DNA of 40,673 nucleotides from an uncultured Clostridia bacterium. GTDB taxonomy: Bacteria > Bacillota > Clostridia > Oscillospirales > Acutalibacteraceae. Both the position numbers and the translations under genes were made by a program. Positions 7,685-15,318 of the stretch are shown here, piece after piece. How positions within the stretch are numbered: the first letter of the stretch is position 1; every line of letters begins with the position of its first letter. Under the pieces are notes generated by a model. That model did no database searches. It saw only the letters and a program-made list of their open reading frames with translations, and was not told the DNA's origin. The stretch spans positions 1-40,673 of the forward strand of contig CALWJA010000058.1 in the NCBI GenBank assembly GCA_944380875.1. Reading direction: 5' to 3'.

Positions 7685-7733
7685 ATACTATATAGTATCT
7701 GAATGGATACCCAACTATTAACCTATATAGTAT
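7685..7733. promoter_or_regulatory. Operator-like palindrome with a second half-copy
   Basis: A perfect 14-bp palindrome ATACTATATAGTAT (7685-7698) covers the candidate -10 box. An 11-base piece of it, CTATATAGTAT, recurs at 7723-7733, 35 bp (about three and a half helix turns) away, just upstream of the candidate -35. Repeated palindromes at a promoter suggest a dimeric regulator; which one cannot be told from here. Confidence 0.5.
7687..7714 (-). promoter_or_regulatory. Candidate promoter of the apbE-rnf operon
   Basis: Read on the minus strand: -35 TTGGGT (7714-7709), a 16-base spacer and -10 TATAGT (7692-7687). The -10 lies inside a perfect palindrome, so a bound repressor would block it. 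The transcript would carry a leader of about 60 bases before apbE. Confidence 0.45.
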
Positions 7734-7834
7734 AATGCTTTTACACCATTTTTATTTTCTTAAACGTAAAATATACTTGAAAAACCCATCCGTAAAGCAA
7801 AGGAAAAATGTGTTTTTATAGGTTTTGGACTTGC

Positions 7835-7864
7835 TTGCAGGGGAAGGATACCCTATGTTATACT
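7835..7864 (+). promoter_or_regulatory. Candidate promoter of trmB
   Basis: -35 TTGCAG (7835-7840), 18-base spacer, -10 TATACT (7859-7864). The leader to the trmB start would be about 75 bases. Confidence 0.45.
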
Positions 7865-7947
7865 AAATAAAATTACCAAGATTTTAAGTGAATTCATAAA
7901 TGTAGCAGACGCTTTGCAGGTAATAATCATATTGGAGGAATTTTGAA

Positions 7948-8607
7948 ATGAGAATGCGGAATAAACCCTGGGCAGGCCCGGAATTGGATGCATGCCCGTT
8001 TTTTATACGAAAACCCGCGGAATTATTGGGAAAATGGCAGGATTGGTTCCCTAAGAAACAGCCGGTTCATTTGGAACTGGGTTGCGGAAAGGGATGGTTT
8101 ATAGCAGATTTAGCACCCAAGCATCCGGATATCAATTATATCGGCATAGACCTGAAGGACGCGGTTCTGGCTCCGGCAAGAAGAGTGATCGTATCCTCTT
8201 TTGGAGAGAAAGCAGTTGAGAACGTGGCGCTTACCGCTCAGGACATCGAGAGGTTAATGACGGTTATGGATGAGCGGGATACCGTTGACCGGATTTACAT
8301 TAATTTCTGCAACCCCTGGCCAAAGCCCAGACACTATAAAAGGCGCCTTACATATCCTACCCGTTTGAACGATTACCGCAGGCTTTTAAAACCGGGAGCG
8401 GAATTATGGTTTAAAACGGATGATTTGCCGCTTTTTCGGGATACGCTCCGGTATCTTGAAGAGAGCCAGTATCGTGTTTTGTGGAAAACAGAAGATCTGC
8501 ATGCATCTTTGGATGCGGAAGAAGATTTGCGGGCTATGACGGAACACGAAAAAATGTTTACTGAAAAAGGAATCGCTATAAAAGCTTTACGGGCTGTTCC
8601 TGTATAA
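7948..8607 (+). CDS. trmB: tRNA (guanine-N7-)-methyltransferase
   Basis: Methylates N7 of G46 in the variable loop of tRNAs, using S-adenosylmethionine, in the cytosol. The 219 residues show the SAM-binding motif LELGCGKGWF (about 43-52), GIDLKD, and the catalytic tRNA-binding signature INFCNPWPKPRHYKRRL (about 118-134), where most homologues have a D before PWPK and this one has N. TTGGAGG lies in good spacing before the ATG. Length is usual for the family. It is followed by the M23 peptidase gene after 125 bases and may share its transcript. Confidence 0.95.
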   Translation: MRMRNKPWAGPELDACPFFIRKPAELLGKWQDWFPKKQPVHLELGCGKGWFIADLAPKHPDINYIGIDLKDAVLAPARRVIVSSFGEKAVENVALTAQDIERLMTVMDERDTVDRIYINFCNPWPKPRHYKRRLTYPTRLNDYRRLLKPGAELWFKTDDLPLFRDTLRYLEESQYRVLWKTEDLHASLDAEEDLRAMTEHEKMFTEKGIAIKALRAVPV

Positions 8608-8680
8608 CGGGCAAAATAAGCTACAAACAAATCGTAGAAACAGGGCTCTTCTTTCCCAATGGGTGGTTTACCCCCAAGGT

Positions 8681-8704
8681 ATATGCAGCCAATTTGCTGC
8701 ATAT
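8681..8704 (+). other. Hairpin in the leader of the M23 peptidase gene
   Basis: A perfect 9-bp stem ATATGCAGC (8681-8689) / GCTGCATAT (8696-8704) with a six-base loop, ending 14 bases before the ribosome binding site. No T-run follows, so it is not a plain terminator; it could slow decay or modulate translation. Confidence 0.45.
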
Positions 8705-8732
8705 GGTTTCAGAGGGAAAGGAGGAGCCTTTT

Positions 8733-9761
8733 ATGTTTGTACTTTTTCGAAAGCGGGCAGCCCGGGGAGGAATAGCCGCTTTTTTGGCTGTTTTGGTTTT
8801 TGGAAGTATACTTATACAGTCGGTTTTTGCGGATTCTTCGTCTCAAAAGAAGCAATTTATTCGATATGTGGAATTTAATCCTACTCTTTCTGTTTTGGAA
8901 CATGCCCTTGAGCTGGATATAAACTCCCAGAAGGAGGATGTACCCATCGATTGGGTGGATCTTATAGCGGTAGGGGCCTCTACCTGCGGAGGAAATTTTT
9001 CTGGCTTTTCCCTTTCCGTTCTTGATGAGACTGCCAAACGTTTACAGGAAGGGGAAACTATAGAAGAAATTACGGAAAAGATGCCCTATTATACGTATTA
9101 CAGGCAGGCCTACGGCGCAGTTTTGGATGGACTTGTCGGCGAATATGAAGTCTGCCTTCCGGATGAATCAGGGGAAGGAGAAAGCTGGAAACGCAGCTAT
9201 GGCCTCAAAGCTTTTTCACCTATAGCGGAAGGCTGGTATTATGAGGGATATGATGATTTTGGGGAAAGCAGAACATATGGGTATGCCCGCCGCCATTTAG
9301 GACACGATATGCTGGGCTCGGTGGGAACACCGATAGTGGCTGTGGAAAGCGGACGGGTGGAAGCTGTTGGGTGGAACCAATACGGCGGATGGCGTGTGGG
9401 CATTCGCAGCCTGGACGGAAAACGGTATTATTACTACGCCCATTTGCGCAAGGACCATCCCTATACGTCTTTGGTAAAGGAAGGCGCATATGTAACGGCA
9501 GGGGACGTAATCGGGTATCTTGGCAAAACCGGATATAGTCTTACAGAAAATACAAACAATATAGAAATTCCCCATTTGCATTTTGGGCTTGAGCTTATTT
9601 TCGATGAATCCCAGAAAGAATGCGACAACGAGATCTGGGTGGATGTGTATGCTTTGACCCAGCTTCTTTCCAAACACCGATGCACAGTGGTAAAAGACGA
9701 AGAAACTGGAGAATACAAACGGGCATATGCTTTTCGGGAAATCGAAACGCCGGAAGGTTGA
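8733..9761 (+). CDS. Secreted M23-family metallopeptidase (peptidoglycan endopeptidase)
   Basis: The 342 residues begin with a signal or anchor segment (about 12-33, ending SVFADSS). A region of unknown function follows (35-160), then an M23 (LytM-like) domain. Zinc-binding and catalytic residues are visible: His188 and Asp192 in HLGHD, and His281/His283 in PHLHFGLEL. All residues for activity seem present, so it probably cuts cell-wall cross-bridges. The start at 8733 is chosen for the AAGGAGGAG site 10-15 bases upstream; the frame stays open to 8694 without a better site. No SpoIIQ- or LysM-like domain is evident, so a role in sporulation cannot be claimed. Confidence 0.87.
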   Translation: MFVLFRKRAARGGIAAFLAVLVFGSILIQSVFADSSSQKKQFIRYVEFNPTLSVLEHALELDINSQKEDVPIDWVDLIAVGASTCGGNFSGFSLSVLDETAKRLQEGETIEEITEKMPYYTYYRQAYGAVLDGLVGEYEVCLPDESGEGESWKRSYGLKAFSPIAEGWYYEGYDDFGESRTYGYARRHLGHDMLGSVGTPIVAVESGRVEAVGWNQYGGWRVGIRSLDGKRYYYYAHLRKDHPYTSLVKEGAYVTAGDVIGYLGKTGYSLTENTNNIEIPHLHFGLELIFDESQKECDNEIWVDVYALTQLLSKHRCTVVKDEETGEYKRAYAFREIETPEG

Positions 9762-9796
9762 AGATAGAAAAGCAGAATGCAATAAAGACTGCAAAA

Positions 9797-9827
9797 AAAG
9801 GGGGGCACAGATTCTGTGCCCCCCTTT
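9797..9827. terminator. Bidirectional terminator between the M23 peptidase gene and hsp20
   Basis: A 14-bp perfect stem AAAGGGGGGCACAG (9797-9810) / CTGTGCCCCCCTTT (9814-9827) with a very short loop. On the minus strand it is followed by a run of seven T, making it a strong terminator for hsp20; it also ends the convergent plus-strand unit. Confidence 0.85.
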
Positions 9828-9865
9828 AAGGTGATTAGACTATATACAGTTTGCAACCCGGTTCA

Positions 9866-10297
9866 TTAATGAATTTCTATGCGGCGGGAAGCAGGAACTT
9901 CCTCCGTTTTCTTCGGCAGGGTCAAATGGAGGACGCCATCCGTATATTGAGCAGCAATTTCATCAGCCCGGATGCCGCTGATATCGAAGCTGCGTTTCAC
10001 AGATCCATACCGGCGTTCTCTGCGGATGTAATTCTTTTCCTTTTCATCGTTGCTCTCTTCCTTGTGTTCAGCAGAAATCGTCAGGCAATCGCCGTTCAAA
10101 TCAATAGAAATATCTTCTTTTTTGAAGCCGGGCAAATCAGCGGTCAGTTCGTAAGCGTCTCCGTTATCCACAATATCGGTTCTGCCGAAGTTGGAATAAA
10201 AGTCGCTGCCGAAACCATTAAACAGATTGCGGCTGAGTGTATCAAAGTACTGGAACATATCGTTATCTCTGCGGTCAAAAGGCATTAAATCAAACAT
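9866..10297 (-). CDS. hsp20: Small heat-shock protein (Hsp20 / alpha-crystallin)
   Basis: ATP-independent chaperone that binds unfolding proteins in the cytosol and forms oligomers. 143 residues: a short N-terminal arm rich in Phe and Asp, then the alpha-crystallin domain (about 41-132, with ELTADLPGFKKEDISIDL and GVLHLTLPK) and a short tail whose RRIEIH carries the I-x-I anchor. CGGAGGA precedes the ATG. Upstream lies an approximately 210-base leader with GC-rich inverted repeats and, further away, a CIRCE element at 10564-10590. Confidence 0.93.
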   Translation of the reverse strand: MFDLMPFDRRDNDMFQYFDTLSRNLFNGFGSDFYSNFGRTDIVDNGDAYELTADLPGFKKEDISIDLNGDCLTISAEHKEESNDEKEKNYIRRERRYGSVKRSFDISGIRADEIAAQYTDGVLHLTLPKKTEEVPASRRIEIH

Positions 10298-10523
10298 AAA
10301 TCATTCCTCCGATTCTATATCGTTTTATTTTCTTTTTGTCTTTAGGCTGTTTTGGTTTTAGAGAACTGCCGCGTTTTGCTTCGATAGCTGCGCGGCGAAA
10401 ACTTGGCACACGGCAGAATTCACATCCTTTCGTAAATCTGAAGGGGAAGGTTTTGAAGGATCTTTAGGCTTTTCCGCCCTGTTCCTTTTTCCCTTTCACT
10501 GCTTATTAGTATATGATTCAATT
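10298..10523 (-). other. Long leader region of hsp20 with inverted repeats
   Basis: No gene is seen here. Read towards hsp20, a possible -10 TATACT lies at 10513-10508, but no good -35 is found for it. Between it and the gene are GC-rich repeats: CTGCCG near 10422-10427 can pair with CGGCAG near 10366-10371, and the enclosed GCCGCG / CGCGGC segments offer a competing inner stem. The last 60 bases before the start are A-rich and open. A temperature-sensitive leader is possible but unproven. Confidence 0.35.
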
Positions 10524-10524
10524 T

Positions 10525-10554
10525 TTAACAAAGTGTGTATTTATCTAATATATT
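10525..10554 (+). promoter_or_regulatory. Candidate promoter reading towards deoB, directly upstream of CIRCE
   Basis: -35 TTAACA (10525-10530), 18-base spacer, -10 TATATT (10549-10554). Transcription would start near 10561, so the CIRCE element would lie at the very start of the plus-strand transcript, the usual place for HrcA control. Confidence 0.45.
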
Positions 10555-10563
10555 TTATTAAAA

Positions 10564-10590
10564 TTAGCACTATTTTTTATAGAGTGCTAA
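10564..10590. promoter_or_regulatory. CIRCE element (HrcA operator)
   Basis: TTAGCACTA (10564-10572), nine bases, GAGTGCTAA (10582-10590). The consensus is TTAGCACTC-N9-GAGTGCTAA, so only one base of 18 deviates. HrcA represses genes with this operator at normal temperature. It lies 267 bp upstream of hsp20 (minus) and 171 bp upstream of deoB (plus); the better-placed promoter is the plus-strand one. Confidence 0.9.
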
Positions 10591-10667
10591 TTTTAATGCG
10601 TGGTGGTTGCCTATCTAAAAAAAGAGCAGTATGGGGAGACAGCATTCCTTTATGCATGAAATTATGC

Positions 10668-10673
10668 TACAAT
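10668..10673 (+). promoter_or_regulatory. Possible second -10 box for the deo operon
   Basis: TACAAT at 10668-10673 is preceded by TATGC and, 17 bases further up, by a weak TTCCTT. It would give a leader of about 80 bases and a CIRCE-independent start for the operon. Confidence 0.3.
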
Positions 10674-10760
10674 AAAAACAATAGAAAAGAAGTTTATCCC
10701 ATGGATGGGAGTGGAAAATCTGGTTTTAATCATGGATATAGATTGAACAGGAGGTGTTTT

Positions 10761-11993
10761 ATGAACCGGAAAAGAGTCTTTTTGATAATTTTGGATAGTC
10801 TCGGGATCGGAGAAATGCCTGATGCGGAAGAATATGGCGACACAGGCAGCAACACTTTAGCTGCTATTCTTTCCCTTGGAAACGCTTTTCCCAATCTGCA
10901 AAAGCTGGGGCTATTTAATATAGAAGGAGTTTCTTGCGGCTCTTCGGAAATGCACCCCATAGGGGCTTATGCCAGAATGAAAGAGGTCTCTAAGGGGAAG
11001 GATTCCACAATCGGCCATTGGGAAATCGCCTGTCTGCCTTCCGATAGGCCCCTTCCCACCTATCCGAATGGATTTCCATCTTCTGTTCTGGAAGCTTTTG
11101 CAGATCAAACCGGCCGCGGCGTGCTTTGTAATATGCCGTATTCAGGAACGGATGTAATAAGGGATTATGGAGAAGAGCAACTGCGCACGGGAAAATGGAT
11201 TGTGTATACTTCTGCAGATAGTGTTTTTCAGATCGCGGCCCATGAAGAGAAAATCCCTATAGAGGAGCTCTATGACGCTTGCAGAAAAGCGCGCAGGATC
11301 CTCACGGGGGAAAACGCGGTGGGCAGAGTGATCGCCCGGCCCTATATTGGAAAATATCCCCATTTTGAAAGAACAGCCAAAAGACATGATTTTTCTTTGG
11401 AGCCTCCAGGTGTTACCATGCTGGATTGCCTCAAAGAAAGAGGCTTGGATGTATTGTCTATAGGAAAAATACAGGATATATTTGCGGGCAGAGGTATCAC
11501 AAAAGCGATCCCTACAGCAGGAAACACGGAAGGGCTTCAGAAAACGGCAGAGGCGCTGCATATGGATTTTAACGGCCTTTGTTTTGTCAATTTGGTGGAT
11601 TTTGATACTCTTTACGGCCATAGGAACGACCGGGCGGGATATTGGGCTGCGCTCAAAGAGTTTGATGATTTTATTCCGGTCTTGCTTGCAGGCCTTGGGG
11701 AAGAAGATCTCCTGATGATCGCGGCGGATCATGGCTGCGATCCCCTTACGCCTTCCACGGACCATTCCAGGGAGTATGTTCCGTGGCTCATTGCGGGGCA
11801 AAATGTAAAGAAAGGTATGGATTTGGGAACACTTCCTACCTTCTCTGATATCGGTGCAACTATATTGGACTACCTGGGGGCGTCTGTTCCGGGAATGCCC
11901 GGAACTTCCCGCCTTTCTTCCATATTGGAGAATTCAAAGGCCGGGAAAGCCCTTTTACAGGAAGATAAAACGGAAAGGAAGAGAGAAGGATGA
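10761..11993 (+). CDS. deoB: Phosphopentomutase
   Basis: Interconverts (deoxy)ribose 1-phosphate and 5-phosphate, linking nucleoside phosphorolysis to central carbon metabolism in the cytosol. The 410 residues begin RVFLIILDSLGIGEMPDAEEYGD, the metal-binding N-terminus of the alkaline phosphatase-like fold. DSTIGHWEI (about 80-88) and the C-terminal ADHGCDP...STDHSRE carry the other Mn ligands. The ATG at 10761 has a near-perfect AGGAGGTG. The reading frame happens to stay open 76 codons further upstream, but no start there has a ribosome binding site. The stop overlaps the deoD start (ATGA). Confidence 0.96.
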   Translation: MNRKRVFLIILDSLGIGEMPDAEEYGDTGSNTLAAILSLGNAFPNLQKLGLFNIEGVSCGSSEMHPIGAYARMKEVSKGKDSTIGHWEIACLPSDRPLPTYPNGFPSSVLEAFADQTGRGVLCNMPYSGTDVIRDYGEEQLRTGKWIVYTSADSVFQIAAHEEKIPIEELYDACRKARRILTGENAVGRVIARPYIGKYPHFERTAKRHDFSLEPPGVTMLDCLKERGLDVLSIGKIQDIFAGRGITKAIPTAGNTEGLQKTAEALHMDFNGLCFVNLVDFDTLYGHRNDRAGYWAALKEFDDFIPVLLAGLGEEDLLMIAADHGCDPLTPSTDHSREYVPWLIAGQNVKKGMDLGTLPTFSDIGATILDYLGASVPGMPGTSRLSSILENSKAGKALLQEDKTERKREG

Positions 11994-12703
11994 ATACCAC
12001 AACCCCTCATAACAGTGCAGCGCCCGGTGAAATAGCGGGGACAGTTCTTATGCCGGGAGATCCGCTCAGGGCGAAATTTATCGCGGAAGAATATCTGGAA
12101 CATGCCCAGTGTTTTAATACCATTCGGGGAATGCTGGGATTTACAGGCGATTATAAAGGAAAACGAGTTTCTGTGATGGGGAGCGGTATGGGGATGCCCT
12201 CCATCGGCATTTATTCCTATGAGCTCTATAGCGTATACGATGTAAAGTCCATCATTCGGATCGGGACGGCAGGAGGATTGCAGCCCACCCTTCGCCTGGG
12301 GGATTTGCTCATCGGTATGGGAGCCTGCACGGATTCCAACTACGGGGCGCAGTATCATTTGCCGGGGAGTTATGCCCCTGTTGCAAGCTTCAGCCTTCTC
12401 CGAAAAGCGGTTGAGGTGGCTGAACGGCGTGGATTTTCCTATCAGGTTGGCAATCTTCTTTCCTCGGATGTTTTTTATTGCGACGATATGGAAGATCTTG
12501 CAAAATGGAAAAAGATGGGCGTTTTAGGCGTAGAAATGGAAGCCGCCGCCCTGTATATGAATGCGGCCAGGGCAGGAAAAAAGGCCCTGGCGATTTGTAC
12601 GGTATCCAATTTGATCGGGGAAGAAGGCTTTTTACCCGTAGAAAAACAGCTGGAGACCTACCGCACTATGATAGAAGTAGCTCTGGAAACGGCAGAAGAA
12701 TAA
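11990..12703 (+). CDS. deoD: Purine-nucleoside phosphorylase, DeoD type
   Basis: Cleaves purine (deoxy)nucleosides with phosphate to free base and (deoxy)ribose 1-phosphate, the substrate of DeoB. 237 residues, the usual length of the hexameric trimer-of-dimers class. Signatures: [18 protein letters not shown] (phosphate-binding), [28 protein letters not shown], and EMEAAALYM (about 181-189), which contacts the ribose. The expected catalytic aspartate region (conserved SD in many DeoD enzymes) here reads [10 protein letters not shown], that is, N in place of D, as in some Gram-positive homologues. Start coupled to deoB by a four-base overlap. Confidence 0.93.
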   Translation: MNTTTPHNSAAPGEIAGTVLMPGDPLRAKFIAEEYLEHAQCFNTIRGMLGFTGDYKGKRVSVMGSGMGMPSIGIYSYELYSVYDVKSIIRIGTAGGLQPTLRLGDLLIGMGACTDSNYGAQYHLPGSYAPVASFSLLRKAVEVAERRGFSYQVGNLLSSDVFYCDDMEDLAKWKKMGVLGVEMEAAALYMNAARAGKKALAICTVSNLIGEEGFLPVEKQLETYRTMIEVALETAEE

Positions 12704-12706
12704 AGA

Positions 12707-12738
12707 CAGACCGGAGATTTCCTTTTCCTTCGGTCTGA
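12707..12738 (+). other. Intercistronic hairpin between deoD and deoC
   Basis: CAGACCG pairs with CGGTCTG in the 58-base gap, closing a pyrimidine-rich loop. Only TTTGG follows, so it is more likely a transcript-stability or attenuation element than a terminator. Confidence 0.4.
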
Positions 12739-12761
12739 TTTGGAAAGGAAGCGGTGAAGTC

Positions 12762-13433
12762 GTGAAAATACAGGATATTTTAAAAACAGTGGATCATACC
12801 CTTTTGAAACAAACGGCCACCTGGGAAGAAATACGGAATCTGTGCGAGGAAGGAATGCAGTATGGAACGGCCAGTGTTTGTATTCCTCCCTGCTTTGTGA
12901 AAAGGGCCGCTGCGTATCTTCAAGGTCGTCTGCCAGTCTGCACAGTTATCGGTTTCCCCAATGGTTACAGCACCTCTGCTTCCAAGGTTTTTGAGGCCAG
13001 GGAAGCTGTGGAAAACGGCGCCGATGAAGTGGATATGGTTATCAATCTTGGATTGGTAAAGGATAAGCGGGATGATCTTCTTCTGCAGGAGATCCGATTG
13101 GTTAAGGAGGCCTGCGGAGATAAAATATTGAAAGTCATTGTGGAAACATGCCTATTGAATGAAGAAGAAAAGGTTCGTATGTGCCGGGTGGTAACGGAGT
13201 CAGGAGCGGATTTTATAAAAACTTCCACCGGTTTTTCTTCCGCAGGGGCCACTTTTGAAGATATCCGGCTGTTTAAGGAAAATGTAGGAAAAGATGTAAA
13301 AATTAAAGCTGCCGGAGGTATCTCCAGCCTGGAGGATGCAGAGCGTTTTCTTTCTTTGGGAGCGGACCGTCTGGGCACAAGCCGGATTGTACGGTTGGCG
13401 AAGGAATTAGAAATTTCAAACCGGGAGGGGTAA
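12762..13433 (+). CDS. deoC: Deoxyribose-phosphate aldolase
   Basis: Splits 2-deoxyribose 5-phosphate into acetaldehyde and glyceraldehyde 3-phosphate, the last step of deoxynucleoside breakdown. 223 residues of a class I aldolase TIM barrel: [12 protein letters not shown] at the start, EVDMVINLG (Asp91), [17 protein letters not shown] with Schiff-base Lys153, and IKAAGGIS with Lys182. Translation starts at GTG 12762, preceded by GGAAAGGAAG. It ends two bases before cdd. Confidence 0.96.
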   Translation: MKIQDILKTVDHTLLKQTATWEEIRNLCEEGMQYGTASVCIPPCFVKRAAAYLQGRLPVCTVIGFPNGYSTSASKVFEAREAVENGADEVDMVINLGLVKDKRDDLLLQEIRLVKEACGDKILKVIVETCLLNEEEKVRMCRVVTESGADFIKTSTGFSSAGATFEDIRLFKENVGKDVKIKAAGGISSLEDAERFLSLGADRLGTSRIVRLAKELEISNREG

Positions 13434-13435
13434 GA

Positions 13436-13903
13436 ATGGCGGATTGGGAGGCCCGGAAAAAAGATCTTGCAGATGCGGCTTTAAAAGCCAGAAAAAACAG
13501 TTATGCTCCCTATTCCCATTGGACGGTAGGCGCCGCCCTTTTAGATGAGCGGGGAAACGTGTATACAGGATGCAACATAGAAAACGGAGCATACAGCCCC
13601 TCCTGCTGCGCAGAGCGTGTTGCGTTTTTTACTGCTCTTGCCGCCGGCAGCCGCAATTTTAAAGCCATTGCAATTGCAGGAGGGCCCGAAAAGGAGAAAC
13701 CGAAGCAGTATTGCCCGCCCTGCGGCGTCTGCCGCCAGGTGATGGCCGAGTTCTGTGAAGATACATTTAGAATACTGCTGGTGAAGGGAGACGGCCAGAT
13801 AGAGGCTCGGACATTAGGGGAGCTTCTGCCCCAGCGGTTTACCCTTTCGGATACTGTTTCGGAAAATCCAGAAGAAAGGGAGGATTCCCATGAGAATGTA
13901 TGA
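13436..13903 (+). CDS. cdd: Cytidine deaminase
   Basis: Converts (deoxy)cytidine to (deoxy)uridine, feeding the pyrimidine phosphorylase encoded next. Zinc site: Cys58 and proton-shuttling Glu60 in CCAE, with Cys93 and Cys96 in CPPCGVC. Substrate motif NIENGAY (48-54). The 155 residues are about 20 longer than the usual small tetrameric form because of a charged C-terminal tail (SENPEEREDSHENV), which overlaps the pdp start by 14 bases. GGGAGGGG precedes the ATG. Confidence 0.95.
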   Translation: MADWEARKKDLADAALKARKNSYAPYSHWTVGAALLDERGNVYTGCNIENGAYSPSCCAERVAFFTALAAGSRNFKAIAIAGGPEKEKPKQYCPPCGVCRQVMAEFCEDTFRILLVKGDGQIEARTLGELLPQRFTLSDTVSENPEEREDSHENV

Positions 13904-15191
13904 CATTCTTCAGAAAAAGAAGCGGGGAGAGGTTCTAAGCCGGGAAGAAATCCGTTTTTTTGTGGAAGGGTATACAAAAGGAGAAATTCCCGATTATCAG
14001 GCCAGCGCATGGCTGATGGCGGTCTGTCTCAAAGGTATGACGGATAGGGAAACAGCTGATCTGACAATTGCCATGGCCCAATCGGGGGACATGTTGGATC
14101 TTTCTTCCATAGAGGGTGTTACTGTAGATAAACACAGCACCGGAGGGGTGGGGGATAAGACATCCCTTATTGTAATTCCCATTCTGGCCAGCTTAGGGCT
14201 GAAAGCCGCAAAAATGTCCGGTCGGGGCCTGGGGCATACAGGGGGAACGATTGATAAATTGGAATCCATTCCCGGATTTTGTACAGAGCTAAAGCAGGAA
14301 GCGTTCCTGAAGGCTGTTCAGACAACGGGAGCGGCTATCGTGAGCCAGACAGGGAATTTGGTGCCTGCGGATAAAAAGCTTTATGCGCTGCGGGACGTTA
14401 CCGCTACTGTGGAAAGTATTCCCCTGATCGCTTCCAGCATTATGAGCAAAAAGCTGGCCGCGGGCGCCCAGTGTATTCTTCTGGATGTTAAGACCGGGAG
14501 CGGTGCTTTTATGAAAGATCTGGAGGAATCCCGTAAACTGGCAAGGACAATGGTGGAAATCGGCAGGCACGCAGGCCGCAAAACAGGCGCTTTAATAACG
14601 GATATGGGTCGGCCATTAGGGTATGCCATAGGAAATTCCTTGGAGGTCATAGAAGCCTGCGAAACCCTGCGGGGAAAAGGACCTATCGATCTTACAGAAG
14701 TTTCTATCCGGCTTGCAGCGGGGCTTTTGGAGCTCTCCGGATTCTCCAAAGGGGAAGAAGCCTATGAACGGGTGAAGCTGCAGATTCAAAACGGGCAGGC
14801 TTTTGCAAAATGGAAAGAAATGGTTATGGCCCAGGGTGGAGATGTATCTTTTATAGAGAACCCTGATAAATTTCCCAAAGCCGATAAAACAGCTTCCCTT
14901 CTTTCCGATCGGGAGGGATATATCCTTTCTATGGATACGGAAAAATGCGGTGTAGCGTCTGTGGAACTGGGAGCAGGAAGGGAAAGAAAGGGCGATCCAA
15001 TTGACCCTTACGCAGGAATCCTGCTAAGAAAAAAGCCGGGAGATTTTGTTAGAAAAGGAGAAATACTGGCGGAACTGTTTTTTGCTGAAAAGGTTAATCC
15101 CGCGGCCGCTGAAAAAACGTTACTGGAAGCTTATCGTTTTGGAGATGCAGTTCCCGCAATTCCTCCCTTGGTTTACGAAAGTATTATGTAA
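13890..15191 (+). CDS. pdp: Pyrimidine-nucleoside phosphorylase
   Basis: Phosphorolysis of thymidine, deoxyuridine and uridine to the base and pentose 1-phosphate. 433 residues, the Gram-positive type with broad pyrimidine use (a thymidine-specific DeoA cannot be ruled out from sequence). The phosphate-binding stretch KHSTGGVGDKTSL (about 80-92) and the SGRGLGHTGGT...DKLESIPG signature are clear. GGAGG lies inside the end of cdd. It is the last gene of the operon and is followed by a strong terminator. Confidence 0.95.
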   Translation: MRMYDILQKKKRGEVLSREEIRFFVEGYTKGEIPDYQASAWLMAVCLKGMTDRETADLTIAMAQSGDMLDLSSIEGVTVDKHSTGGVGDKTSLIVIPILASLGLKAAKMSGRGLGHTGGTIDKLESIPGFCTELKQEAFLKAVQTTGAAIVSQTGNLVPADKKLYALRDVTATVESIPLIASSIMSKKLAAGAQCILLDVKTGSGAFMKDLEESRKLARTMVEIGRHAGRKTGALITDMGRPLGYAIGNSLEVIEACETLRGKGPIDLTEVSIRLAAGLLELSGFSKGEEAYERVKLQIQNGQAFAKWKEMVMAQGGDVSFIENPDKFPKADKTASLLSDREGYILSMDTEKCGVASVELGAGRERKGDPIDPYAGILLRKKPGDFVRKGEILAELFFAEKVNPAAAEKTLLEAYRFGDAVPAIPPLVYESIM

Positions 15192-15202
15192 ATGTAAAAG
15201 GA

Positions 15203-15241
15203 AAAATCCGGTTTCGGTGATGCTGCCGAAACCGGATTTTT
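15203..15241. terminator. Bidirectional terminator between pdp and murC
   Basis: A perfect 15-bp stem AAAATCCGGTTTCGG (15203-15217) / CCGAAACCGGATTTT (15226-15240). T-rich flanks exist on both strands (TTTTTAT on plus, TTTTTCCTTTT on minus), so it can end the deo operon and murC. Confidence 0.88.
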
Positions 15242-15318
15242 ATATGCATATATCTAGGCAGCCGCTATCCGCCGCCCTTTTTCTATGAAGGAAAAGTAGC
15301 TTTTTCCCGGTCTCTATC

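Larger units (their letters stand above)
7622..7947. other. Intergenic region between divergent apbE-rnf and trmB units
   Basis: 326 bases without a gene. It holds promoters for both directions (7687-7714 minus; 7835-7864 plus) and the repeated palindromic motif around 7685-7733. The middle part (about 7740-7830) is AT-rich and shows no further structure I can support. Confidence 0.7.

Noticed and set aside
8608-8732. c-di-AMP (ydaO-type) riboswitch before the M23 peptidase gene
   Set aside because: The leader is too short and lacks the conserved paired segments of that class; only a simple hairpin is visible.
10533-10760. In-frame extension of DeoB by 76 codons upstream
   Set aside because: The frame is open through the CIRCE element, but no start there has a ribosome binding site, the added sequence does not look like DeoB, and the ATG at 10761 has an excellent one.
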